This document shows, piece by piece, positions 54,517 to 64,000 of a DNA stretch of 64,000 nucleotides. The notes below the pieces were generated by a model that ran no database searches, was not told where the DNA came from, and was given only the letters and a program-made list of their open reading frames with translations. The stretch comes from Bipolaris cookei (taxonomy: Eukaryota > Ascomycota > Dothideomycetes > Pleosporales > Pleosporaceae). A program made the position numbers and the translations under genes. Location of the stretch: contig NRSV01000059.1 in NCBI GenBank assembly GCA_002286855.1, positions 1 to 64,000 of the forward strand, written 5' to 3'. How positions within the stretch are numbered: position 1 is the stretch's first letter; every line of letters starts with the position of its first letter.

Positions 54517-55848
54517 CTAAGCAAGACCGGCAGCCTGGATAGCGAATGTGGCTGCAGCCTCAGCACTGCTACCATAGCTGATGTGGCTACCGGTGGCACC
54601 ACCATCTCCACCACCGCCGCAAATCTGATCAGCAGTGCCACAGAACTGCTTGACCTTGTCTGTGGGAAGTTTGCCAACAGCCGTGCGCTTCAATGGGTCT
54701 CCGAATAGAACCGCGCCGCTAACATCCTCGGCCGAAAGGCCTTTGTTGAACGCATTGTGGACTACCATGGCACCCTGTGAGTAGCCAGAGACAATGATCT
54801 TGGTGTTGGGACACAGAGACTTGGCCTGCTTGACAAGCGCCGCCATCTTCTCACCACCATCACCACCAAGGTTGACGTTGCCGGCAGCAGAGGCGGGATA
54901 GTCGACACCCTGGACAGTAACGCGGTCGGCACCGAGCTTGCTACGAATAGCCTTGAACATGGGTGGCCCGGAGACAGTGCCTACGTTGCCCATCTCGCCC
55001 GTTCCACGAGCAAAGACGATTGTCATGTCTGTGCAGCAGTTCTTGTCAACGATGCCATTTTCGGATCCTCCGAGAAGGCCGGAAGAAGCCTGCTGCGGTT
55101 TGCAGTTTCCCCCAGTGCCCCCAGTGCCCCCAGTGCCCCCAGTGTTGTTTCCTCCAGGGATAGCTGGAGTTGTGGGAGTTGCTGGCGTTGATGGTGTCTC
55201 GGTATCAGGGGAAGCAGGTGGTGCAGCTTCATCACTGCCAGCACTAGTGCCTCCACCAAGGCTTCCGGTCAATCCGCTGAGCCAGTCCATCCACGAGGAA
55301 CCACCAGTACCAATGCTAGTGTCGCTAGCAGCGGTTTTGCGTGAAGATCCGATCCCTCCAAGACCTGGAAAACTTGAACCTCCACCGAGGCTAGGGAAGC
55401 TTGAACCTCCACCTAGACTGGGAAGGCTAGTAGGCAGAGTGAGGCCTCCTCCAAGACCAGGGAGACCAGATCCACTTCCCAGTCCCGGGAAACCAGAACC
55501 TCCTCCTAGACTGGGGAAGCCAGTGGGTAGAGCAATACCTGCTCCGAGACCTCCTCCAAGGCTTGGGAGTTTGGTAGGAAGGGTCAAACCACCCCCAAGG
55601 CCAGGGAGACCAGAACCCCCACCAAGGCTAGGCATACTTGATCCTCCGCCTAGGCCTGGAAAGAGTCCACCGAGTCCACCGAGTCCAGACCCACTGCCTA
55701 TGCCAGAACCAGCACCCGCATCCGTGCCGGTGCCAGCACCGGTATCAGAGCCCGCGCCAGGCTCCGTGGTAGAAGGCAACTCCTGAGGATACGGATACGC
55801 AGCCGCGACACTCGCAAGCGCCAAAACGTGAGCAGCGTGATACTTCAT
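54517..55848 (-). CDS. Cutinase-family serine hydrolase with long Gly-rich spacer
   Basis: 443 residues from ATG at 55848 (MKYHAAHVLALASVAAAYPY, a signal peptide). The open frame runs further upstream only from a TTG. Residues about 30-245 are low-complexity, with many SLGGGSGFPGLG-type units and Thr/Pro/Gly runs. The cutinase domain follows (about 249-443). It has VFARGTGEMGNVG, the nucleophile S357 in GYSQG, D407 in TADQICGGG and H422 in GSHISYG. Cutinases cleave cutin esters or related polyesters at the plant surface. The triad is complete. Most cutinases are about 200-230 residues, so the spacer roughly doubles the usual length and may anchor or extend the enzyme from the wall. Confidence 0.9.
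   Translation of the reverse strand: MKYHAAHVLALASVAAAYPYPQELPSTTEPGAGSDTGAGTGTDAGAGSGIGSGSGLGGLGGLFPGLGGGSSMPSLGGGSGLPGLGGGLTLPTKLPSLGGGLGAGIALPTGFPSLGGGSGFPGLGSGSGLPGLGGGLTLPTSLPSLGGGSSFPSLGGGSSFPGLGGIGSSRKTAASDTSIGTGGSSWMDWLSGLTGSLGGGTSAGSDEAAPPASPDTETPSTPATPTTPAIPGGNNTGGTGGTGGTGGNCKPQQASSGLLGGSENGIVDKNCCTDMTIVFARGTGEMGNVGTVSGPPMFKAIRSKLGADRVTVQGVDYPASAAGNVNLGGDGGEKMAALVKQAKSLCPNTKIIVSGYSQGAMVVHNAFNKGLSAEDVSGAVLFGDPLKRTAVGKLPTDKVKQFCGTADQICGGGGDGGATGSHISYGSSAEAAATFAIQAAGLA
55075..55770 (-). repeat. Coding tandem repeats of the cutinase spacer
   Basis: Degenerate repeats of about 24-36 bases encode SLGGGS.FPGLGG-type units, and a near-perfect 9-base array (CCCCAGTGC, four times, near 55105-55145) encodes GGTGGTGG. 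Such arrays commonly vary in copy number between strains. Confidence 0.75.
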
Positions 55849-57092
55849 ATCGAACAGAATATATCCTGAAGATGGTCTAAAATCCCGATATAGCAAAAAA
55901 GAAGTCTATGCATGTGAAGATTGGAAGGGCTATCCCAATAAATGAACGGCAGGGAGGCTTGAATAGAAAGCAAAAGATGGTCGAGATGCGCACCGCACGA
56001 GAGAAACAAAGCGGAGAAGTGAAGGTAGGATCGAAAGTCGATGCCTTCTCTTGCACTGGGGCTACATCACTACCCTTCTTATACCCACGACGTGGCCAGA
56101 GATACAGTATGTACATACGTATGTGCCGAGGACCAACTGTCCTGGTGACAGATCATTTGCTGATACATTTTTTTGAAACATTTGTTTTCTCGACGGAGAA
56201 AAAAAAAGGTGATGAAAGGGATGTGCGGCGTACTACCCACCACGTCGGCATTTGCCGCAGGGCTTTCCTACCTGATGTTTGGCATGGGATGTGGTAACTG
56301 TCGTCCCCGCAGATCGACACGTTTTTTCTAGACTTTGTATATACGACCGGGTTTGCCGTTGATCTTCATGTTTTAGACATCATGATATGAGGCTTGATGG
56401 GCACACTGAAAGACATCGAGTCTGTAGACCAGTGCTGCCATTACGTTAGCGGCGGGCGTATCACCAATCATTATGGTATAGTTTGTTTCGTGGGCCGCGA
56501 GCTAGCGACTATCATCTCACCATGGACATTGCGAGGACTTCTTCGTTGTCCGAGGAAATGTGATTCATTACTCGCAGTATGCATACAATAGAAGGTCTTG
56601 CTGGAGAGGTAAGATACCGTAGTACACCTTCAGAATTTGCTACATAAACACCGTCCATGACAGGCATGGCAAGATCCTGTGCGCGATACTAAAGCCTACG
56701 ATTCGTTTGTTTCTCGATCCACAGCAGCCCAGCTATTTTCCTCTTTGATATTCGTTTTCTGAAGAATGCTGTTTGAGAAAGTACATGAGAAGTGTGAAAC
56801 AGGATCATGCACTAAGCAACCAATTCCCTAGCATGATCAATGTGCAAATTAGCTAGGGTTCTGGAAACCCTGTGGCGTAGGGCTACTAGTGCCTCCCATG
56901 TTGGCCATGCAACATGCCTCGGCAGTCCTCATGTACATCGTTTCATGATGCTTCTGGTGCAACATCATCTCTCATCCATTCAGTGCTGGTAGCCTTCTCT
57001 CAATGGAAATAACACGCCGCGATAGCTGTACACCAGCCGATGAAGCCAGATTTCATGTCGCGCCCATGCACCACTCGAAACAAAACGCACCA
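55849..57092. other. Intergenic, no gene seen
   Basis: About 1.2 kb upstream of the cutinase and downstream of the monooxygenase. Frames at 55908-56297 and 57003-57270 show no family resemblance. Confidence 0.5.
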
Positions 57093-58489
57093 TCACGACG
57101 TTCGAGCTCGCATTGCCGCCGCAACTTCCTCGGTCGCGTTATACCCATACAGCCAAGGTTGCACCTCGGGGCATGTCCAGCGACTAGGGAATGCACCTTC
57201 TGGACTTTTGCCTAGTTGCCTAAGCATTGTGGCGTCACGAATTGCTTGTTCTGGTCCATCACGTAGATGAAAGTCTTTTCGCTGCTTGAATGTTTCCCGC
57301 GCAATACTTTCACTCCTTGCTTTTCGCAATTGCTGGAACAGCTGTAAAGTCTCCTGTAGTTGTGATCTTGATTTGTAGTGTTCTGGGGCAAGAAGCAAGC
57401 CCAAGACTGCGCCGTCTTCGATGGACGAGTTGGCACCTTGGGCAAGATAAGGGAGCATCGGGTGACATGAGTCGCCAATTAGTACGAGGTTATTTTGTGG
57501 GTTGACCCACGAGTCCATTTCTGCACGGTGCATCAGTTTCCACTTGTCCACTCTGTCGACACATTCAAGCAGCTGAGTTAACCTAAAACGTACGTGTCAG
57601 TAGCTTGTGCAATCAATGAGGCAAGTGGGGTAGCATACACAGGATCCCATCCCTCAAACAGCCTCCTCATTTCATCCAAATTGCCCTGCATTCTCGCCAC
57701 CCCTTCTTCCAGGTCGTCGGGGACGAGCAGGACGACATTGTACATGTTCCCTCCGCGGATACTGTATGCTACTGCGTGCGCATCAGGTCCCGCCCAAAAT
57801 CGGCATGCGGGTGTCTGCACCATCTCCTTCAATTTGGAGTCGCTAATTTGATCAACGCTAAGCACTATACGGTACGCGAGGTCTCCAGTTGGTAAAGGAG
57901 GGTCATTCCGTCCGAGCATGGTAGATCGACAAGAGGACCAGAGCCCATCAGCTCCAACAATGAGATCAGCTTCGTAAGTTTGACCTTGGTATGATTTTAC
58001 ACGTGCTCTGTCGCCAGGAGCGCTGCCAAAGTCCATGCCATTCACCTTTGCATCCAGCACAACGTGCACACCTAGCTCTTTTGCTCTTCTTACCAAAGCT
58101 TGTTGTAAGTCCACACGGTGACAGTCCGAGAACGGTGCGCCATATTTCTGACGAATGTTTATGCAGAAATTATCCTCGTGTGCGAGAGTCTCGCCTCGAT
58201 AGTTGTACACTGTGAGCGTGGTGGGCTCACACACTTGATCCCCAATGGTGTCATATACGGACCATTGCTGAAGCAGACGTGTCGCGTTTGGTGTTAACTG
58301 GAGACCGGCGCCGACCTGACAAGATGTTCAGTCACCCTGTTCGGTGCTCGGGGATGTTGCGCCCACCTCAGCAAGCTCCTTCGCGGCCTCTAGCACTGTG
58401 ACAGAATGACCTGAAAGTGCGCACTGTATCGCAGCTGCGAGACCCGACAGCCCTGCACCCACGATGATTACGTCTAATCGGATCGGCAT
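57093..58489 (-). CDS. FAD-dependent monooxygenase, salicylate-hydroxylase type
   Basis: Exons 58489-58367, 58315-57639 and 57582-57093, with GT-AG introns of 51 and 56 bases, give 429 residues. The Rossmann motif GAGLSG (11-16) with VLEAAKELAEVGAG binds FAD. VGADGLWSSCRS fits the DG motif and IGDSCHPMLPYLAQGAN the second FAD motif, both typical of class A flavoprotein hydroxylases. LPYLAQGANSSIEDGAVLG closely follows salicylate 1-monooxygenases. It should use NAD(P)H and oxygen to hydroxylate an aromatic substrate, probably in the cytosol; the substrate is not proven. No signal peptide is seen. Confidence 0.88.
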
Positions 58490-59700
58490 TTTTGATAGAA
58501 CAAAGACACGAAAGTTCGCAATCATCATTAAAAAAGAAGCAGGAGGGGGAAGGCTTGGCAGGGCCTGTCACTGGCCCGTCCCCGCCACTCGCATGTCCCT
58601 TACGTTCTCACTCAGTCACAGAAGTTGATTGGACCAATCCTTCCTAAAAGCAACCCCAGCCCACGTAGTAATGACTGCTTTTGTGCCTCTTGAAGTAGTT
58701 GGCACAAGCAATGTCCCTACACTGGGGCCTGACATGGCTTGCGGGCAAATTTGCGTATCCATGGCGTGTAGCCAACAGTTGGTGGGGACGATCTTGACAG
58801 TAGGATCTGTCAGATCCATCGCATTGCAGATTACGATATCTGTCTCGTAACGAAGTACAAGACGATACGAGGAGATGGAGACAGCATCAGTACTTCGCAA
58901 GGAATGTAGTTTCATGGTTAGCTTCTTTCCATGATGACTGGTTACAAGAGAAATATGTGATTCTAGTCTCATATCTCTGGGAATTGGTGGAAACAGGGCT
59001 GGAAGAGGTTTTATTTGACCATCTTCTCCAGTCTGAATCAGACTGATGGTGAACAAAACGCCGAAGTTGGGAAAGTGGACCGAAGAACACCATCTCGGCT
59101 GGATTACCAAGACGGGATAAAGGATACAAAGCGTTAGCAGGGCCTAAACCTCGAAGCCTATGGGACAATGACCTCAGCGTCTGGGTTGGCGAGGTCAATC
59201 TACATGGTGCTGAGACGGGCTCGAGGTTAGGTTGGCGTCTCTGAGGCTGTACAGCCTGTGTCATGGCTGGCATCGTGACACTCGATGTTGTAACTATCAA
59301 GACAGGCTTGCCATTCTCCTCCTCGATACTGCTGCTGCCACCATTCATCAATGTAGGCCCTGATACTGGCCCAAGTGATTTAAATATGCTTACACAATTC
59401 AACAGACCCCTGCTATCCTAAACGTCGTCGTTCTGGCTGGTGGCTTGAAGATTGCTGGTTGTCAAAGGAAAATTCATAACCGGAATGAAGACTGTCGCAG
59501 GCGTAGTAGTAGAGCTCGGGGCGAAGCCAAGCATGCTCTGCAACGTCTTGGCTCCAGAAAATTCTCGGCCGGAATTTGCAGCAATCAGTGTATTAAGGGT
59601 CACAGGTGTTGTTCCATCGCTTGCAGTTATTCCACCGGCCATCCCTCTGTAATAGTCGCCGAAATTGGTCCTTTAGAACCTTCGGGAGTACGATAGGATG
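58490..59700 (-). other. Possible broken or unrecognised minus-strand gene
   Basis: Frames at 59642-59418 (MAGGITASDGTTPVTLNTLI) and 59402-58887 are in the same phase but split by TAG at 59418-59420. Another frame, 59110-58616 (with RDMRLESHISLVTSHHGKK), overlaps the second in a different phase. Composition looks coding, but I recognise no domain and cannot settle exon borders. Confidence 0.3.
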
Positions 59701-62034
59701 ATACAGGTAATAATATGTGTTTCCCCTAAACGGCAGTTGATTGCCAACAATGTGAAGAAATTTTCTCGTGGCTATCCGGAGACATGACAGCGTAACGACA
59801 TCGTCGCATAAAAAGTTGAGAACACAGAGTTCATCTGGCAATCGGCTAGTAAGGGGACAGAAACAACTATTATAGAGCTGAGCAACTATGAGCAGGTCCA
59901 TGGTACACTGCAGCTTGTGTAAGGTGGGGAAGAGTGCTTGCGCTTGTTGATTACTCCGTTTCTCCACGTTCTTGATAAGCTCATTTTCTTCGCGGTGTAG
60001 AGCGATGAGGAGTGCTTGGGATGGTTGATTATCCTGTTTCTCTGGGTTATTGGTGAGCTCACGTTCTTTGCGTCACGTTTGGATCCTTCGTAGAAAAAAA
60101 GCATTTTCAATTCTCCAACAGCGTTGCGCTAAAACAGAGATTCGAAGGGCTGTAGAGCAAGCGGGTGTAGAGTAAGCGGGTGCAGAGCAAGCAGGCAAGT
60201 CCCGTTATCTGAGCGCCACTTTTAAAGCTGAGTAAACCTCTTCTTGGAAATCATACGCGATGGCTAGATGCGAAAAATACAAGTTCCAAGGTAGCTCGGA
60301 CTTAGGCGCTCTACCACTCCCAATCAAATTTGGGGGCAGTTAATCAAAGGACAATGAGGTATCCGGGAAGCGTAGGTCGAAGTACCACTTGCTTGGGTGT
60401 TTCTGAGTAGGCTCACAAGTTTTCCTACATTTGGGGGTATCTATTGGTCCAGGTTCTGTGGGGACTGTCGACTGTGGTACAGGTTCTTGCTGACGGTTTA
60501 CCGATGTATCAGTCGACCAATTTGATATAAAGCGTCCGAGCTTTTAGATAGACTGGTTCTGAATTGAAAATCAAGGCGAATTGTTTGATTACTTAGTGAT
60601 AGTCTAGATTAATGCCGCCTTGATTGCGTGGATTGATACGAAGCCGCTCCATATCTGAAGAATGATCTGGTTCTAATTTGGAGAACGAAGCAATTTTCAA
60701 GATAGGACGGTAATGTGGCTAGCACCTCTCAATTATCTTGATGGATGTGAAGCCGCCGCGCCTTCGGAGATGGATTGGTTGAGTCGAAGAGCTGAGTGAG
60801 TTGTTCGATAGCTTGATGATATGACTAGCGACGCGTCAACTGTTTTCGTATTTGGACAAGATTTCAGTCTAGTAGTATAACTGCCTCCTGACATCAGATT
60901 TACACTGGCTTCCTTCGGCAAGGGAAGAACCAAGTGAAGGTCTGATCTTAGCTATCCGTTTGATGATGTTGTAGCGGGGCGATGCCTGGCCCGGCAGAGG
61001 TTTTACCTTCGGCCAGGTGTCGATGTCAAAATTGATGGCGAAGTAGTTATTCTTTACGTTTTCCTGCGCGAGGTTCATTGTACGTAGTTTTCCTTTGCTC
61101 TAAGGGGTTTAACGCGTTGCTCTTCGCGGCCTTACGTCCTGTCCCTGATGGATCTTCCTTGATGGTCATCCGGGCGGCGGCGGTCTCGGCTTGGGCGGCG
61201 GTGGCGGCGAGATTAGCCAGGGCACTACGGAGTGTGTTGTCCCAGCGGACAGCAAAGCGAAAGACGAACCACAGCTAATACGGGATCCAGAGAAGCCAGA
61301 GTAGCAATATGACCAGGAGCCAAGAGGAAGAGAGAACCGGCCTGGTGTTGGCTTCGATCCTCTCGAGCGACTCCACCATTCGGAGGAGCAAGTCCTCAAG
61401 AGGGCTAGATAACCCTCACGTGAGGGGGCTTCAACCCCGGAGAAGAGAGAGAAAAGGAAAAAAACGAAGAAAAAAATCTTCATCGTCATCATCATTGTCG
61501 TCGTTATCATTGTGGTGGTTGTTATTGCTGCTACTGCTGCTGTTGCTGCTGTGACGATGTGCGAGGTGATGAGAAGCTTGCAGAAAAACACAATTAGGTT
61601 TCAACGGTTTGTTTACTTCGCGCTCCTTGGTTCCTACCATCTTGATTTAGTGGGTGTTTTCCTCACTGATCTCTTGCGGAAGGAGCTCTTCACTAATTTG
61701 CAGGCCGAGCTCACTGAACACTGAACAGCAATATCAGCATTGGCAGCGAGACGACAACTAAAGGGATTGAAAGGCATACGTACCAGATATTATGTGCTAA
61801 CATGTGTGATAGATATAATCATCTCGTGCAGATACAAGGACAGTTAAAGCATGTGTTGAAGTAGTGATTGATTGATTGACCAGATAATGCAGTGTGAAAC
61901 CGCAATCTTCAGATGCTATATTCACTATATGCGCTCAAAGAAGCAATTCAATGTGTTGCTGTATTCATACACCTCCCCGTCATACTGGTCACTATCCTTT
62001 TTAATTTATCCTCTTACTACATCAAAACTACTCT
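59701..62034. other. Long region without a supported gene
   Basis: A 78-base diverged tandem duplication lies at about 59918-60075 (GAGTGCTTG...GTTGATTA units). Iterated GAGCAAGCGGGTGTA-like motifs are at 60150-60200. A frame at 61078-60869 starts with ATG (MNLAQENVKNNYFAINFDID) but matches nothing I know. A GGC-rich stretch is at 61170-61215 and a CTG/TTG-rich microsatellite at 61515-61555. It may be old repeat debris. Confidence 0.4.
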
Positions 62035-62627
62035 CTAGTACTGACCAGCCGCCGCCTGGCATGCCTTGAGTTGGTCGAGGTACCATCCACAGATAGTCAA
62101 GCTACCCTGGTTCTCGTCCATGCACTTGCGGAAGCTCTGGACATCGTTTGCGCAGGGACCCGACTGTGCCATTTGAGCAGATGCCTGGCCGGCGGGCTGG
62201 TGCTGTGCGGCAAACTCGGTATTTTGGGGCGCGGCGTCGGCAGGGGCGGAAGAACCACCGCTGAAGAGACCACCAATTGCGTGGCCGATTGAAGATCCTA
62301 CTGCGACACCGCTACAACCATATCAGTTCAGTGTCCAAATTGCAAAGTGTGGTGCCTGGCATTTGTGGCGCAAATCGATGCAAGTCAAATATGGTTGCCT
62401 GGGATTACTTACGCAGCAGTGCTAGCCATCTGTCCAAACAGACCAGGTCCTTGAGGTGTAGGCGCCTGTGCTTGCTGAACGGGTGCATGAGTGGGAGCAT
62501 GCTGGGCGGGAGCCGCAGCAGTCGAGTGAGGGCGCGATGACGAAGGCGCAGGCGCAGTAGTAGCTTGCCTGGCTGCTGGGACTTGAGGGCGGCGAGGAGG
62601 AGCGGTTCCGGAGCGTTGGCGAGGCAT
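62035..62627 (-). CDS. Twin-CX9C mitochondrial protein, Mix17/CHCHD2-CHCHD10 type
   Basis: Exons 62627-62413 and 62311-62035, with a 101-base GT-AG intron (donor GTAAGT), give 163 residues. The N-terminus is Arg/Ala/Pro/Gln-rich. The conserved membrane-like core reads ASTAAGVAVGSSIGHAIGGL. The C-terminal CHCH domain has CANDVQSFRKC and CGWYLDQLKAC, both exact C-x9-C. Members are imported by Mia40 into the intermembrane space; Mix17 in yeast supports respiration and the human relatives act at cristae and in stress response. The core crosses the intron and is intact. Confidence 0.92.
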
Positions 62628-63054
62628 TTTGTTGTTCTTGTGATTTCGTTGTTATGTGTTCGGGTGTTGTGTTTGCGATACGTGGTAAAATTGGTGTTGC
62701 GATGGTAAATTGAAGATGTCAACCTCCGAGGTTCGAGAAACATCGTCGGTATTAGCGCTTTTTAGACGGCTTGGCATGCATGTTCGTCGTCGACATGTTG
62801 ATTGGCTCCTAGTCTTCATGCCCCTGTAATTACGCCATTCACGTGGCTGCTATGTTTTGCTTTGCCTATGGTGTTCGGATTAATTTCCACGGCCGAATGC
62901 CCGAAGACATGCATTGCGTTCGATAGTATGAATATTGGCCCAGGCATAGAGTATTACCTGCAATCTAGGTTGATGTACTGGTACTTTCCACAAAGATGAG
63001 ATACTAGGCTTTTTGTGCCACTATCGGTTCTTGCAATAAGCTCCAAGTTCATGT
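62628..63054. other. Intergenic, no gene seen
   Basis: Contains the promoter of the CHCH gene and the 3' flank of the hydrolase. No feature recognised. Confidence 0.4.
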
Positions 63055-64000
63055 TTAGCATACATCCTCAATCTCGACATTACCCCCAGACCTCGGCCCC
63101 AGATCAGAGCGTAATGTGCGATTAAATAGCTCTTTGAGCATCTCAAAGCAGATACCCGACAGCGCGGCATCGTAACGCCCCTTGCTGAGCTCATCTCGGA
63201 TGAAAGCATCTGTCGGACGGGTTAGTATGCCTGAAAGCTTCGGGCAGACATGATCATATGTACTCACGTTGCGCCCAAGCTGGTTCGTAGAAGGAAAAGG
63301 TAACGCCCGCCTCATGCAGCGCCTTTCTGATCAGGTCTCGCCCTTCTGGTGGTACGTGCGTGTCCATCTTGCCGAATATCATGACAAGCTCGCCTTTGAT
63401 GTTTTTACAGCGAGCAAGCGAGTCGTCCTTTTTGCCCTTTCCCAGCGTACCGCTGTGAATATCGGTCGCAAAGTAGCAAATTGCTGCAGAGACACGTGGA
63501 TCGAGAGCGCAACGGTATGCCAAATGACCTCCTAGACACATGCCTGCAAAGATGATGAGCTGCGTACTTATCCCTTATAAGAAATCAATACTTGCCAGTA
63601 GCGCCGATTCTTCCGTTGCATGTTGGCATGGCGAGTAATGTGTCTACCGAAAGAGAAGCATCTTCGTCATAAGCTTGGACCGCCTTTGTGATTTTCCATT
63701 CATTGCCCTGGTCAGTACCAGGTACATCATAGGCAAGTGGTTCAGGTCCAGTAAACTCATGGTAGGAAGACGGCGCTGCGACAATGTAGCCTTGGGAAGC
63801 GATTTGTCGTGCAAAGCGAGTAACCGGCCCAGTCACTGCAAGAATATCAGCATAATCCAAGCGTAATTCTTTTCGCAATAAATCAAACGACATGCACAAT
63901 GAAGACTGGAAATCACCTTGATAAATTTCAGAGAAGACCACGACACCAGGAAACTTTGCTTTGGGGTAGTTTGGAATGGTGGGGTGGAAGATGAAGATCC
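63055..64000 (-). CDS. Dienelactone hydrolase family protein, 5' end outside window
   Basis: Exons 64000-63917 (partial), 63835-63596, 63543-63268 and 63209-63055 give at least 250 residues. Introns are 81, 52 and 58 bases. The middle one must be GC-AG: donor GCAAGT after ACTG keeps IGATG-MCLGGHLAYR in frame, and the nearest GT does not. GMCLGGH carries the cysteine nucleophile typical of dienelactone hydrolases. VMIFGKMDTHVPPEGR supplies the Asp region. The catalytic His is expected near AWAQHAFIRD, which the third intron splits. HPTIPNYPKAKFPGVVVFSEIYQ-type N-terminal sequence places the missing part as short. It should hydrolyse a lactone or ester; substrate unknown. Confidence 0.9.

Noticed and set aside
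55105..55145. The short tandem array as a CRISPR or minisatellite locus
   Set aside because: It is in frame inside the cutinase gene and encodes Gly-Gly-Thr repeats.
60869..61078. A 69-residue protein starting with ATG
   Set aside because: It has no recognisable domain and sits in apparent repeat debris; mentioned only within the region entry.
1..64000. tRNA, rRNA or telomere repeats
   Set aside because: I looked for B-box-like GGTTCGAATCC motifs and TTAGGG arrays and found none convincing; a tRNA search program would be decisive.

Overview
The window looks like nuclear DNA of a filamentous ascomycete (Pezizomycotina), most likely a dothideomycete. Genes have short GT-AG introns of 44 to 81 bases. 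The gene complement is typical: a cutinase, small secreted cysteine-rich proteins, a Zn(II)2Cys6 regulator, a bZIP regulator, and SPOUT1, RNF10 and Ubp3 homologues. Fot1/pogo-type transposons are abundant. The species cannot be read from the sequence; the class is an inference.

Layout. (1) 1-3142 is one arm of a large inverted repeat. Its partner is 43526-46667, and the coordinates of matching bases add to 46668. Each arm carries a secreted effector-like protein gene; the left copy is cut by the window edge. (2) 3143-18563 is a transposon pile-up: a foldback MITE, an intact pogo element, a pogo element nested in another, two near-identical pogo copies in opposite orientation, two decayed pogo elements between them, and hAT debris. 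(3) 19157-31050 mixes a secreted two-domain protein, LINE and pogo relics, a MITE inside an LTR-like repeat, a broken Zn(II)2Cys6 gene, an F-box-like gene, a small membrane protein, a peroxisomal enoyl-CoA hydratase-like gene and a broken bZIP gene. (4) 31459-34895 holds two decayed pogo elements, one inserted at the 3' end of the other. (5) 35310-43367 is a compact housekeeping island: Ubp3/USP10-type deubiquitinase, RNF10/Mag2-type RING protein, SelK/SelG-like membrane protein and SPOUT1-type RNA methyltransferase. (6) 43526-50323 holds the right arm with the full effector-like gene, a second small secreted protein and another decayed pogo element. (7) 51018-53920 is a decayed hAT element. 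(8) 54517-64000 holds a cutinase, an FAD monooxygenase, a twin-CX9C mitochondrial protein and the 3' part of a dienelactone hydrolase.

How it fits together. Conserved genes sit as islands between repeat blocks, and the secreted-protein genes lie at the repeat edges, as in the two-speed genomes of plant-associated fungi. Many relics carry stop codons explained by C-to-T or G-to-A changes, which suggests RIP (repeat-induced point mutation) acted in the past. The perfect 3 kb arms and the near-identical pogo copies must then be younger or have escaped. No wholly new multigene system is evident. The best leads are the inverted duplication with its sharp identity step, a MITE whose ends match the local hAT element and which has a matching empty site in the window, and iterated-motif pogo termini linked to a C-terminal zinc knuckle.
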